From NCBI GenBank assembly GCA_038144955.1, contig JAYQOT010000016.1:1-43122 (forward strand): DNA of 43,122 nucleotides. Reading direction: 5' to 3'. The stretch's first letter is position 1. Every line of letters begins with the position of its first letter. Shown here one piece after another: positions 28,482-37,539 of this stretch. A program made the translations under genes and the position numbers. This stretch comes from Ga0077527 sp038144955 (GTDB lineage Bacteria; Pseudomonadota; Gammaproteobacteria; Burkholderiales; SG8-41). The notes beneath the pieces are model-generated. The model had not been told where the DNA came from. It did not search any database and saw only the letters and a list, made by a program, of their open reading frames with translations.

Positions 28482-29450
28482 ATGAAAAAGGAAATGCTGT
28501 GCGTCGTTCGTTGTGCAATTGGAAGTCTGGCACTGGTGTCATCGATCGCGGTGGCAGCGTATCCCGAACGGCCACTGCGCATCGTGGTGCCTTTCCCGCC
28601 GGGCGGCGCATCTGACGTAACGGCGCGCATGCTCGCGGAGAAATATGCGGCGCGCTGGAAGGTCAATGCCGTGGTCGACAACCGCACCGGCGCCTCCGGC
28701 ATCATCGGTACTGAGATCGTCGCCAGGGCCACGCCCGACGGCCACACGCTGGCACTGGTGGCGCTGAGTTTCGCGATCAATCCGTCGATTCACAAGCTGC
28801 CGTACAACGCCGAACGCGATTTCACCTTCATCACCATTACTGCTGAAAACCCGCTGGCGCTGGTCATCGGCAACAGCTTCGCCGCGAAGTCGGTGCGCGA
28901 GCTGATCGACATGGCGAAAGCCAAACCCGATGCCGTGACCTTCGCTTCCAGCGGCACCGGCAGCTCGCCACACATGAGTGCCGAGCTGTTCAAGATGATC
29001 AGCGGCACCAGGATGACCCATGTGCCGTACAAAGGCAGCACCGCCGCGCACCCCGACCTCATCGCCGGCCGCGTCAACGTCATGTTCGATACCGTGATCG
29101 CGACCATGCCGCACATCAAGGCCGGCCGTCTGAAGGCGCTGGGCGTGACCTCGAAAAAGTCTTCTGCTGAACTGCCTGGCGTGCCGCCGATAGCCGACAC
29201 GGTTCCCGGTTATGAATCGACGTCCTGGGGCGTGGTGATGGGACCCGCGGGCATTCCGCCCGCCGTGGTCAAGGCGCTCAACCAGGCCACGGTGGAAATC
29301 ATCGGCATGCCCGACATCCGCGAGCGGCTGGCGCGCCTGGGTTCGGTGCCGGTGGCCAATTCGCCGGAGGAGGCGCGCAAGTTCATACGCGCAGAAGTCG
29401 ATAAATGGAAAAAAGTCGTCAAGGCCGCGGGTATCACCTCGGCGAACTGA
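28482..29450 (+). CDS. Bug/TctC-family TTT substrate-binding protein (3 of 7)
   Basis: Periplasmic binder of 322 residues. The ATG at 28482 lies behind GGAGGAG; the signal peptide ends near VAVAAYPERP. Family marks are LRIVVPFPPGGASDVTAR, VVDNRTGASGIIG, HVPYKGST and the C-terminal VDKWKKVVKAAGI. It is the first of a pair with the next Bug gene (42 bases apart). The two are clearly different in sequence, so they probably bind different acids. Confidence 0.93.
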   Translation: MKKEMLCVVRCAIGSLALVSSIAVAAYPERPLRIVVPFPPGGASDVTARMLAEKYAARWKVNAVVDNRTGASGIIGTEIVARATPDGHTLALVALSFAINPSIHKLPYNAERDFTFITITAENPLALVIGNSFAAKSVRELIDMAKAKPDAVTFASSGTGSSPHMSAELFKMISGTRMTHVPYKGSTAAHPDLIAGRVNVMFDTVIATMPHIKAGRLKALGVTSKKSSAELPGVPPIADTVPGYESTSWGVVMGPAGIPPAVVKALNQATVEIIGMPDIRERLARLGSVPVANSPEEARKFIRAEVDKWKKVVKAAGITSAN

Positions 29451-29492
29451 CTGCCTGATCCAATAAAACCACAGAAAACGGGGAGGAGGACA

Positions 29493-30473
29493 ATGAAAGC
29501 GACCAGAATGAAGGGCGCGGGATTTTGTTTAATGGTGCTCAGCGCGGCGATGTACGCCGTCACCGCCGGGGCGGCCTATCCGGAACGGCCGATCCGCATG
29601 ATCGTGCCGCAGAACATCGGCAGCTCGACGGACAATGCCGCGCGCATCGTCGCCGCTGAGCTGTCGCGTGAAATCGGCCAGCAGATCGTTGTCGACAACC
29701 GGCCCGGCGGCGCGTTGCAACTGGGGCTGGAGCTGACGGTGCAGGCGCCTGCCGACGGTTACACCATTGCCTATGCGCCGATCGGCGCGCTGGCGATTGC
29801 GCCGCACCTGCTGCGCAAGCAGTCGGTGAATGCGCTGCGCGACCTCGTGCCGGTGGGGCAGACGGTGAGCGGGCACCAGATGATCCTGGCCAGCCCCAAA
29901 ACGCCGTTCAAGACCCTGCAGGAAGTCATCGACTATGCAAAAAAGAATCCGGACAAACTGTTCAACGGCTCCTCGAGCAACGGCGCGCCCGGACATATCG
30001 GTTTTGAACTGCTGAAGACCATGACCGGAATCAAGATCGTCCACGTGCCGTACAAAGGCGGCGCCGCGGCGCTGGTCGACCTGATGTCGGGGCAGGTGCA
30101 GGTGATGATGGAGGGTCTCAATTCCGCCACCGCGCATGTCAAGGCGGGGCGCGTGCGCGGGCTGGCGGTGACCGGTCCGGCGCGCTCGCCGATCTTTCCC
30201 GACATCCCGACGGTGCAGGAGGCCGGCGTGCCGGGTTTCGTGATGACGGTGTGGCACGGCGTGGTGGCGCCGGCAAAAACGCCGCAGGCCGCGATCAAGG
30301 TGCTCAACGACAACGTCAACAAGGCTGTGACTTCCTCCGAGGGCAAGCGCCGCATCCTCGCGCTGGGTTCCGAGCCCGCACCCGGCACTCCGGAGGAATT
30401 CTGGAAACTGGTGAAAAGCGACCGCGAGCGCTGGGGTGAGGTGATCAAGAAGGCCGGAGCGAAGATCGATTGA
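29493..30473 (+). CDS. Bug/TctC-family TTT substrate-binding protein (4 of 7)
   Basis: Periplasmic binder of 326 residues with a signal peptide ending near TAGAAYPERP, behind a GGGGAGGAGG ribosome site. It departs from the usual PFPPGG motif at the ligand loop, having VPQNIGSSTDNAAR instead, which may change ligand choice. DNRPGGALQLG, ADGYTIAY and HVPYKGGAAAL are retained. Its stop overlaps the proposed TTG start of the hydrolase gene, pointing to one transcription unit with genes 28482-31456. Confidence 0.92.
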   Translation: MKATRMKGAGFCLMVLSAAMYAVTAGAAYPERPIRMIVPQNIGSSTDNAARIVAAELSREIGQQIVVDNRPGGALQLGLELTVQAPADGYTIAYAPIGALAIAPHLLRKQSVNALRDLVPVGQTVSGHQMILASPKTPFKTLQEVIDYAKKNPDKLFNGSSSNGAPGHIGFELLKTMTGIKIVHVPYKGGAAALVDLMSGQVQVMMEGLNSATAHVKAGRVRGLAVTGPARSPIFPDIPTVQEAGVPGFVMTVWHGVVAPAKTPQAAIKVLNDNVNKAVTSSEGKRRILALGSEPAPGTPEEFWKLVKSDRERWGEVIKKAGAKID

Positions 30474-31456
30474 ACGCGCGCGCGCCTGAGCTGCAACTGG
30501 AAGAGTTCATGATCCCGGCGCGCGACGCCGGTATCGAGCTCTACGTGCGTAACCGCCATCCGCGCGGCCAGACCGCGTTCGGTGCGGAGCGCACGCTGCT
30601 GTTCGTGCACGGTTCCACCTATCCGGCCGAAGCGGTGTTCGACTATCCGCTGAAGGGCATGTCGTGGATGCACTACATTGCGGAGCGCGGTTTCGATGCC
30701 TACCTGGTCGACGTGCGCGGATACGGTCGCTCGACGCGGCCGGCGGCGATGGAATTGCCACAGGGTGGAGGCGCGCCGGTGGCGCGGACGATGGAGGCGG
30801 TAGAGGATGTGGCCGCCGCCGTCGATTTCATCTGCAAGCGGCGCGGCATCAAGGCGCTGAGTTTGATGGGCTGGTCGTGGGGCACCACGATCATGTCGAC
30901 CTACACGTCGCGCCACAACGAGCGCGTGCACAAGCTGGTGCTCAATGCGCCGCAATGGCTGCGCGATTCGAAGTCGACGCTGGATGCCGGCGGACCGCTG
31001 GGGGCATGGCGTGCGGCCAATCGCGAAACCACGCGGGGCCACTGGTTCGGCGCAGTACCGCCGCACAAGGTCGAAGAAATCATTGCGCCCGCCGAATTCG
31101 ATGCGTGGCTTGCAGTGGCGATGGCGACCGACCCTGGTGGGGCGAAGATGAATCCGCCGTGCCTGCGCGCACCCAACGGCACGCTGCTCGATACCCGCGA
31201 ATACTGGTCGCAGGGCCGCGCGCCATATGATCCGGCCGCGATTCGCGTGCCGGTACTGATGACCCATGCTGAATGGGACATGGTGCTGCCGGCGCGCATG
31301 GCGCACGAACTGTATGCGAAACTAGTCAACGTGCCGTACAAGCGCCATGTCGAATTCAGCGAGGGCACGCATTACCTGATGCTGGAAAAAAACCGCATGC
31401 AGGTGCTGCGCGAAGTGCAGCATTTTCTTGAAGAAAAGTGTGTGGCCGGTGAATGA
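30470..31456 (+). CDS. Alpha/beta hydrolase
   Basis: A 328-residue hydrolase of unknown substrate. The oxyanion region is FVHGSTYPAE, the nucleophile Ser136 is in GWSWGTT, the acid is Asp270 (AEWD) and the base is His301 (GTHYLML). The start given is TTG at 30470, overlapping the Bug stop (TTGA) with GGAG ten bases upstream. An ATG at 30509 preceded by GGAAGAG is a real alternative and would remove 13 residues. The tight coupling to Bug genes suggests that an ester or lactone taken up, or its acid product, is the shared substrate. Confidence 0.85.
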   Translation: MNARAPELQLEEFMIPARDAGIELYVRNRHPRGQTAFGAERTLLFVHGSTYPAEAVFDYPLKGMSWMHYIAERGFDAYLVDVRGYGRSTRPAAMELPQGGGAPVARTMEAVEDVAAAVDFICKRRGIKALSLMGWSWGTTIMSTYTSRHNERVHKLVLNAPQWLRDSKSTLDAGGPLGAWRAANRETTRGHWFGAVPPHKVEEIIAPAEFDAWLAVAMATDPGGAKMNPPCLRAPNGTLLDTREYWSQGRAPYDPAAIRVPVLMTHAEWDMVLPARMAHELYAKLVNVPYKRHVEFSEGTHYLMLEKNRMQVLREVQHFLEEKCVAGE

Positions 31457-31500
31457 AGTTTTAACCCGTTGTTTTTATTGATTAATTACAGGGGGCGAGC

Positions 31501-32484
31501 ATGAGTATCAAACGGCAATGGGTACGGGCGATCGCCACGTCGGTCTGCGTGGTCATGAGCATTGGCGGTACGGTCGTGCATGCCCAGGAATTTCCGAGCA
31601 AGCCGATCCGCTTCATCGTGCCGTTCCCGCCGGGCGGCACCGTCGATCCGCTGGCGCGACTGATCGGCGCCAAACTGACTGCAGCGATGGGGCAGCAGGT
31701 GATAGTCGACAATCGTACTGGAGGTTCCGGCGTGATCGGCACCTCGATCGCGGCCAAGGCCAACCCCGACGGCTACACCTATGTCTTCGCGTTTGACACC
31801 CATGCGGTCAATCCGGCGCTGGTGCCGAAAATGCCGTTCGATACGCTGAAGGATCTCGCGCCGGTGATGCTGGTCGGGCGCGCGCCGTACGCGCTGATCA
31901 CCCATCCCAAACGTCCCTATCAGTCGATGGATGACGTGGCGAAGGCGGCAAAAGCCAGGCCGGATACGCTGACCTACGGTACGGTCGGCGCAGGCAGCCT
32001 CGGGCATCTCGCGCTGGTGCTGGCTGAGCAGGTCGGCAAATTCAAGCTTGTGCATGTGCCATACAAGGGTGGCGGCCCGATGACGGCTGCCGTCATCGGC
32101 AACCAGATTGATCTCGGCATCGGTTCTTCGGCGCTGGTGACTCCGATGGTTAATGACAAACGCGTGCGCGCGCTGGCGGTGACCGGAGACGAGCGGGTGA
32201 AAACGCTGCCCGACGTGGCGACGATGCAGGAGCAGGGCTACAAGGGCCTCTCGGCTTATGCGTGGTGGGGCATTTTCACGCCGGCGGGAATCCCCAGGAA
32301 TATCCTGGGCAAGATGCATGGCGAAATCGTCAAGGCCGTGAATGATCCCGAGGTGCGCACGCACCTGGCCGATCGCATCGGCATGGAATTGATCGTCAGC
32401 AGTCCTGCAGAACTGGGAAAATGGACGCACAATGAGGTCACCCGCTGGGCGAAAGTGATCCGCGAACACAACATCAAGCCCTGA
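31501..32484 (+). CDS. Bug/TctC-family TTT substrate-binding protein (5 of 7)
   Basis: Periplasmic binder of 327 residues. The signal peptide ends near VHAQEFPSKP; the ATG follows a GGGGGCGAG stretch. It contains IRFIVPFPPGGTVDPLAR, VIVDNRTGGSGVIG, PDGYTY and HVPYKGGGP. It lies 44 bases after the hydrolase and 32 before the next Bug gene, all in one direction. Confidence 0.93.
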   Translation: MSIKRQWVRAIATSVCVVMSIGGTVVHAQEFPSKPIRFIVPFPPGGTVDPLARLIGAKLTAAMGQQVIVDNRTGGSGVIGTSIAAKANPDGYTYVFAFDTHAVNPALVPKMPFDTLKDLAPVMLVGRAPYALITHPKRPYQSMDDVAKAAKARPDTLTYGTVGAGSLGHLALVLAEQVGKFKLVHVPYKGGGPMTAAVIGNQIDLGIGSSALVTPMVNDKRVRALAVTGDERVKTLPDVATMQEQGYKGLSAYAWWGIFTPAGIPRNILGKMHGEIVKAVNDPEVRTHLADRIGMELIVSSPAELGKWTHNEVTRWAKVIREHNIKP

Positions 32485-32516
32485 AATTCACCGGGCAAAA
32501 TTGAGAGGAGGCGAGC

Positions 32517-33485
32517 ATGAAACAATGGACCGCATTGATACTTGCGGCAGTACTGGCTGCGGCGGGAACGGCATCGGCACAGGCTTATCCGACGAAACCC
32601 GTGCGCATCATGGTGGGTTATGCCCCCGGGGGCGGCGTTGATACCACGGCGCGGATCATGGCGCAGGCGCTGGGAGAACTGTGGGGTAGCAACGTGCTGG
32701 TGGAAAACCGGCCCGGCGCTGCAGGAAACATTGCCACAGAGGCCACCGCCAAGGCCGCACCTGACGGCTACACGCTGGTGTTGTGCAACATCGGCTCGCA
32801 TGCAATCACGCCGGCGCGTTTCGCCAAGCGCCTGACCTATGACCCGGTCGGCGATTTCGCGTTCCCGATCAAGATCGGCGGCATCCCGAACGTGTTCATG
32901 GTGCATCCGTCGATGCCGGCGCGGACGCTGCAGCAGTACATCGACTACGCACGCAGGAATCCCGGCAAGCTGCATTTCGGCTCTTCGGGCGTGGGCGCTT
33001 CGCCGCACCTGTCAATCGAGCTGTGGAAATCGATCAGCAAAATCGACATTGTGCATGTGCCGTACAAGGGCGCGGCACTGGCGCTGGCCGATGCGATGAG
33101 CGGACATATCGAGTCCTCGGTCGGCAATCTCGCCGGCGGTCCGCTGGGTGCGATCAAGGCGAAGCGGGTGCGCGCGCTGGCGGTGACTTCGGCGACGCGC
33201 AACGCCCAGGTGCCGGATGTGCCGACGTTTGCCGAATCCGGCGTTCCCGGCTATGACGTCACCGGTTGGTACGGCCTGTGCACCCAGTCGAAAGTGCCGC
33301 AGCCGATACTCGAAAAGCTGGCCGCCGATGGCAACAAGCTGCTCGCCGGGCCGCTGAAAAAACGCCTTGAAGAGCAGGGTATCGCGGTCGAACCGTCGAC
33401 GCCGGAGAAATTCCGTGAACACGTGAAGTCCGAGATCGCGAAATGGACCAAGGTGGTTGCAGAAGCGAAACTGGAGGGCAACTGA
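32517..33485 (+). CDS. Bug/TctC-family TTT substrate-binding protein (6 of 7)
   Basis: Periplasmic binder of 322 residues behind GAGAGGAGG. The signal peptide ends near ASAQAYPTKP. Marks are MVGYAPGGGVDTTAR, VENRPGAAGNIATE, PDGYTLV and HVPYKGAALA. It ends 44 bases before the split thiamine-diphosphate enzyme, so its ligand may be that enzyme's keto-acid substrate or a precursor (inference). Confidence 0.93.
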   Translation: MKQWTALILAAVLAAAGTASAQAYPTKPVRIMVGYAPGGGVDTTARIMAQALGELWGSNVLVENRPGAAGNIATEATAKAAPDGYTLVLCNIGSHAITPARFAKRLTYDPVGDFAFPIKIGGIPNVFMVHPSMPARTLQQYIDYARRNPGKLHFGSSGVGASPHLSIELWKSISKIDIVHVPYKGAALALADAMSGHIESSVGNLAGGPLGAIKAKRVRALAVTSATRNAQVPDVPTFAESGVPGYDVTGWYGLCTQSKVPQPILEKLAADGNKLLAGPLKKRLEEQGIAVEPSTPEKFREHVKSEIAKWTKVVAEAKLEGN

Positions 33486-33529
33486 GTGAGGGTTTCTGGT
33501 TGTTCCGTAATGACAGGGGAGTTTTGCGC

Positions 33530-34051
33530 ATGAACGACCGTTTGCAGGCGCATCTGAGTCCCGAAGTCATCCTGCGGCAGATCAAGGAGCATGGCGTAAC
33601 CCATGTCGTGTGGTTGCCCGACAGCGAAACCAACTGGCTCTACCTGCTGATGCAGGCGGATCCGGAACTGACGCTGGTGGCGGTGCCCCGCGAAGGCCTG
33701 GCCTGTTCGGTTGCCGCCGGACTTGCGGTCGGCGGCAAGGTGCCGGTGATCCTGGTGCAGAACACCGGCCTGATGGAGTCGGGCGATTCGATACGCGGCT
33801 GGCTGTTCGGGCTCGAAATTCCGGTGGTGTTCATGGTCGGCATGCGCGGCTGGAACCGGCATGGCGCGCTGACAGCGGATACCGCCTCGGTCTACACCGA
33901 GCCGTTCCTCAATGCCTTCCGCATCAACTATTACCTGGTGGAAAGCGATGCCGATGCCGACCGCATCAATCTTGCCTTCGCAGAGGCGAAGCGCACGAAG
34001 CGGCCGGTCGCGGTGCTGGTCGGCGACGAATACCACGGCTTCAACAAGTAG
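33530..34051 (+). CDS. Thiamine-diphosphate-binding decarboxylase, alpha (PYR) subunit, ComD-like
   Basis: A 173-residue protein equal to the N-terminal PYR domain of ThDP enzymes, like ComD of sulfopyruvate decarboxylase or the front half of phosphonopyruvate decarboxylase. The cofactor-activating glutamate is Glu55 in PREGLA, followed by AAGLAVGGKVPVILVQNTGL, the family's beta-strand region. The ATG at 33530 follows AGGGGAG; a longer in-frame start lies inside the Bug gene and is rejected. The beta subunit starts nine bases after it. The 2-oxo-acid substrate is unknown. Confidence 0.85.
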   Translation: MNDRLQAHLSPEVILRQIKEHGVTHVVWLPDSETNWLYLLMQADPELTLVAVPREGLACSVAAGLAVGGKVPVILVQNTGLMESGDSIRGWLFGLEIPVVFMVGMRGWNRHGALTADTASVYTEPFLNAFRINYYLVESDADADRINLAFAEAKRTKRPVAVLVGDEYHGFNK

Positions 34052-34060
34052 GGGTCTGCG

Positions 34061-34648
34061 ATGATCGATACCGCAGCAATGCTCAAGGTTTTCAATTCAC
34101 GTCGCGGCGATGCCATCGTGGTGCCCGGTCGCGGGGGCAGGCACTGGGTGCACATCAGCGGCCAGCCCGATCTCGATTTGCCGATGGGTGACCCGGCGAT
34201 GGGCGGCCACGCCGCGTTTGCTTTCGGCCTCGCGCTGGCGCAGCCCAAGCGCCGCGTGGTGCTGTTCGATTCGGAGGGGGATCTGCAGATGGGGCTGGGC
34301 ATCCTGCTGACCATTGCGGAACTCAGGCCGGCCAATTTCTACCATTTCCTGCTCGACAACGAATGTTATGCGACGACCGGCGGCCAGCCGGTGCCGAATG
34401 CGAAGAACGTCGATTACGCCATGATGGCGAAAGCTTCGGGTTATCCGCGTACCTATGCGTTTACCGAACTCGATGCACTTTCCGCGGCATTGCCCGAAAT
34501 CCTCGGCAAGCCGGGGCCGGTGTTCGTGGCGATGAAGGTGAACCCCGAAGTCGAAAACAAGCCGATCGCCGAGCGCACCAAATGGCGCACCCGCGGCTGG
34601 ACCCGGGTCATCGCCGATCTGCAGCGCAAACTCGGCATTGTTGCCTGA
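34061..34648 (+). CDS. Thiamine-diphosphate-binding decarboxylase, beta (PP) subunit, ComE-like
   Basis: A 195-residue PP domain. The metal/diphosphate motif runs from EGDLQM (Asp74) to LDNECYATTGGQP (Asn100), 26 residues apart as in the GDG-N(26)-N family signature, though GDG reads GDL. MGGHAAFAFGLALA matches the ComE/phosphonopyruvate decarboxylase core. With the preceding gene it forms a split two-subunit 2-oxo-acid decarboxylase. No sulfopyruvate (comABC) or phosphonate (ppm, phn) genes are in the window, so the substrate may be another 3-substituted pyruvate or a dicarboxylic keto acid. Confidence 0.87.
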   Translation: MIDTAAMLKVFNSRRGDAIVVPGRGGRHWVHISGQPDLDLPMGDPAMGGHAAFAFGLALAQPKRRVVLFDSEGDLQMGLGILLTIAELRPANFYHFLLDNECYATTGGQPVPNAKNVDYAMMAKASGYPRTYAFTELDALSAALPEILGKPGPVFVAMKVNPEVENKPIAERTKWRTRGWTRVIADLQRKLGIVA

Positions 34649-34677
34649 ACCGTTTTCAATTTTCCGGAGCCTGAAAG

Positions 34678-35187
34678 ATGAATGCAGCCACGGCGCAGAT
34701 GCTGGCGCGATACAAACAGTGGTCAAACAAGGTGATGTTCGATGCTCTTGCGGGATTGCCCGAAGCAGAGTTGGTCAAACCGCGCGAGACCCTGTTCAAG
34801 AACATGGTGCATACGTTGAACCACAACTATGTTATTGACCGCATCTGGCAGGCGCATCTCGAGGGCCGTGAGCATGGCTACGAAGCACGCAACACCAAGG
34901 ATCATCCACCCCTTGCGGAACTGGCGAAGCTCCAAGGCGGGATTGATGGCTGGTACGTCGACTGGTCAGACCGGCAAACCGACGCAACCCTCGCCGAAAC
35001 CGTCCGTTACACGCTGATCGGCGGCAATCAGGGGGCGATGACGCGCGGCGAGATACTTCTGCATCTCGTCATGCACGTGAATTATCACCGGGGTTTCGTC
35101 TCGGACATGATTTACGGCATTCCGGGAAATCGACCCCCGACCATGGATCTGCCGGTTTACATGGGGAAATTCCGTCCCGTCGTTTGA
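34678..35187 (+). CDS. DinB-family four-helix protein
   Basis: A 169-residue member of the DinB/YfiT metal-dependent superfamily. The probable metal-site histidines are in TLNHNYVID near residue 48 and in HLVMHVNYHRGFV near residues 129 and 133. Superfamily roles include bacillithiol or other thiol-dependent transferases and isomerases such as maleylpyruvate isomerase. The nearby hydrolases and decarboxylase make a role in aromatic or keto-acid catabolism possible. It starts 29 bases after the beta subunit. Confidence 0.85.
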   Translation: MNAATAQMLARYKQWSNKVMFDALAGLPEAELVKPRETLFKNMVHTLNHNYVIDRIWQAHLEGREHGYEARNTKDHPPLAELAKLQGGIDGWYVDWSDRQTDATLAETVRYTLIGGNQGAMTRGEILLHLVMHVNYHRGFVSDMIYGIPGNRPPTMDLPVYMGKFRPVV

Positions 35188-35281
35188 CCATGCGCTGCAT
35201 GGCGGGTAGCATCGGACACGGCCTGCGCGCTTGCCCGCGCGTAATTTCAAATACGAATCACTCCTGAACCAAGGAGGACAT

Positions 35282-35716
35282 ATGGCTGAAAGAACCATTC
35301 GCGAAATCATCGAAGGTCAGGAATCACTGATCGTCCAGGCGGACATGACCGTCGTCGAGGCGGCACGCCAGATGCGCCAGCGCAATGTCGGTGCGTTGAT
35401 GGTGGTCGAAGGCGAAAAGCTGGTCGGTGTATTTACCGAGCGTGATGCCCTGTTCCGTGTCGTTGCCGCCGGACTTGATCCCACCACCACGCCGCTGAGC
35501 ATGGTGATGACCAAGAATCCCAAATCCATCTCGCCCGATCGTTCGTTCGCCCAGGCGCTGGGGGTGATGCATGAAGGCCGTTTCCGCCACCTGCCCGTGG
35601 CTGAGAACGGCAGGCTGATCGGCATGGTCTCGGTGCGCGACGCCTTCGGTCCCGAGCTCGAGGCGTTTGTCTACGAACTGCTGCGTCAGGAGCAGGTCAG
35701 CCAGATTCTGGCCTAG
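35282..35716 (+). CDS. CBS-domain pair protein
   Basis: A 144-residue cytoplasmic protein made of two CBS motifs: RNVGALMVVEGEKLVGVFTERD (about residues 40-61) and FRHLPVAENGRLIGMVSVRD (about 104-123). Such stand-alone pairs bind adenine nucleotides and regulate partners. The ATG at 35282 follows GGAGGA; the in-frame upstream start lacks one. The stop overlaps the convergent MFS gene by 20 bases. The partner is unknown. Confidence 0.9.
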   Translation: MAERTIREIIEGQESLIVQADMTVVEAARQMRQRNVGALMVVEGEKLVGVFTERDALFRVVAAGLDPTTTPLSMVMTKNPKSISPDRSFAQALGVMHEGRFRHLPVAENGRLIGMVSVRDAFGPELEAFVYELLRQEQVSQILA

Positions 35717-36923
35717 ATCCTGGTTTTTTTTCCGCGGCAATCAGGCAGTACAGCGCCACTGCCGCAGGCACGACCAGCGTGGCGAAGGCGATGCCGTAGC
35801 TGAGGGTCAGCGCGTAGATATTGGCAAAAATGATCGGACCGGCAAATTTTCCGACATTGGTGATTACCAGTGAGCCGCTGACCGCAAGACTGACCTGACC
35901 CTGCGGCGCCAGTCGTCCGACTTCGGCAAGGGTCACGCCCGGCCAGCAGCCCGAGGTCGCCCCCAGTACTGCAAACAGAACATAGACCCAGAACAGCGGC
36001 AGTGCCGGATCGAGTGCCAGCGCAGCGGCGCAGGACAGCAACATCAGTCCGGCGTTCCAGGACAGCACGCGCGCAGTGTTGCCGATACGGTCGACGATCC
36101 AGCCGAGGAGTACGCGGCCCCCGGCGCAGGCGAGTTGCACCACGGTCAGTACCGTGCCCGCCAGCACCAGGTTCATGTCCAGCGTCACTACGCAGGCCAC
36201 CACTGCGAACGTCGCTGCACAGAACTGGATCCATGAAAAACAGCAGCCGGCGATGACGATCATGCGCAGTTGCGGATGTGTCCAGATGGCGATGGCGCCG
36301 GCAAGAGGATTGGCGGTGACGGCGCGTGCATTGCGGTCGCGGTCGTCATCCCAGCGCCGGCGCTCCCATTGCATCAGCAGCACTACGCCGATGAGCAGAA
36401 CAACGCTGACCGCTACGGCCCAGCGCCAGCCGAGCCAGAGGGCGACTGCAGGCGACACCAGCGCCGCGCACATGCCGCCGGCGGGAATACCCACCTGGTG
36501 CAGCGAAAACATGGTGCTGCGGCGCGCCGGCGGCGAAAAACGCATCAGCAGGTGCGAGGCCGACGGCGTGATCATGCCGTAGCCCAGGCCGATCACCAGT
36601 GAGCCGATGACCAGGAAGGCGGTCCATGGCACCAGAAGCAGCGCCATGCCCGTGGCGACCAGCGCATGGCCGATCTGGTTGGTGCGCGCCGCGCCGTAGC
36701 GGCGGCTGGTACTGCCGAGCAGCGTCAGCGTGACCGCCATGCCGGTGCTGACCAGGCTGATCTGGTAGCCGATCAGCGAGGGATCGAAACCGTAATCGCG
36801 CGCAACCTCGGGAGCCACAGCCGGCAATACCAGCACAGCCATCGAAGCGAAGGTGTGGCCGGCAAGAAGCGCCAGCAGCAGGAACAGTGAGGAGACCGGT
36901 CGGGACGTTTCAGAACTCATCAA
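35697..36923 (-). CDS. MFS transporter
   Basis: Major facilitator permease, 408 residues, about twelve membrane segments. The loop 2-3 signature is degenerate (GSTSRRYGAARTNQ). The central cytoplasmic loop is ERRRWDDDRDRN. Its start overlaps the stop of the carboxymuconolactone-decarboxylase-like gene (36920-36923), so the two are co-translated and probably act on one compound. Its end overlaps the CBS gene on the other strand by 20 bases. Confidence 0.86.
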   Translation of the reverse strand: MMSSETSRPVSSLFLLLALLAGHTFASMAVLVLPAVAPEVARDYGFDPSLIGYQISLVSTGMAVTLTLLGSTSRRYGAARTNQIGHALVATGMALLLVPWTAFLVIGSLVIGLGYGMITPSASHLLMRFSPPARRSTMFSLHQVGIPAGGMCAALVSPAVALWLGWRWAVAVSVVLLIGVVLLMQWERRRWDDDRDRNARAVTANPLAGAIAIWTHPQLRMIVIAGCCFSWIQFCAATFAVVACVVTLDMNLVLAGTVLTVVQLACAGGRVLLGWIVDRIGNTARVLSWNAGLMLLSCAAALALDPALPLFWVYVLFAVLGATSGCWPGVTLAEVGRLAPQGQVSLAVSGSLVITNVGKFAGPIIFANIYALTLSYGIAFATLVVPAAVALYCLIAAEKKPGSRPESG

Positions 36924-37495
36924 TGGGGGAACCAGGGCAGCATCGGTTCCTGCCCGGCCGGGAGTTCCTTGCGCGCGACGTTGAGGATCATCGCCAGCAT
37001 CGCGTAATAGCCGGCAACCGCGATCAGCTCGATCACGCCCTGTTCGCCAAACGCTGCGACTGCACGCGCATAGGTGGCGTCACAAACGCTCCGGTTGTGC
37101 AGCACTTCGGTCAGCATGTCGTGGAGCGCTTCCTCGTCCGGCCTCATGCCTGCGGGCCTGCGGCCTTCGGCGATTGCCTGGGCGACCGCTGGACTCAATC
37201 CGGCCTTCATCGCGTGTTTGTAATGCGACTGCCATTCGTACTGCTGGGTCCAGTGGCGCGCCGCCATCAGCGTCGCCATTTCGGCGATGCGGCGGTCAAG
37301 CGGGCATTTGAAACGCAGGTATTCGCCTACCTGCTGCACGGTGTGGGCGAGTCCGGGACTGCGCAGCAGCGCGAGAAACGGACCGCGAACCTCGCCGCGC
37401 GGACCCGAGGCGATGGCGGCGGCGACTTTTTTCTGTTCTTCGTTCCATTGTTCCGGCGGAATGCGCGGCAGGCGTTCGGGAGGGAGGGCAGGCAT
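36920..37495 (-). CDS. Carboxymuconolactone decarboxylase/AhpD-like protein
   Basis: A 191-residue all-helical protein of the CMD/AhpD family. The core helix reads DRRIAEMATLMAARHWTQQYEWQSH. The CxxC redox pair of AhpD-type members is missing; EWQSH stands where CxxCxxxH would lie, so peroxidase activity is unlikely and a lyase, isomerase or binding role is more plausible. The ATG at 37495 follows GGAG. The 44 bases before it are AT-rich (37503-37537, with TATAGT and TATAAA boxes on the minus strand) and probably hold its promoter. Confidence 0.85.
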   Translation of the reverse strand: MPALPPERLPRIPPEQWNEEQKKVAAAIASGPRGEVRGPFLALLRSPGLAHTVQQVGEYLRFKCPLDRRIAEMATLMAARHWTQQYEWQSHYKHAMKAGLSPAVAQAIAEGRRPAGMRPDEEALHDMLTEVLHNRSVCDATYARAVAAFGEQGVIELIAVAGYYAMLAMILNVARKELPAGQEPMLPWFPH

Positions 37496-37539
37496 GGTCT
37501 ACTCCGAAATGTTTATAACTATATGATTTAATCGATAAT

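Noticed and set aside
34678..35187. Reading DinB as part of an SOS or toxin-antitoxin module
   Set aside because: No LexA box, toxin or antitoxin partner is seen, and the spacing ties it to the decarboxylase genes instead.
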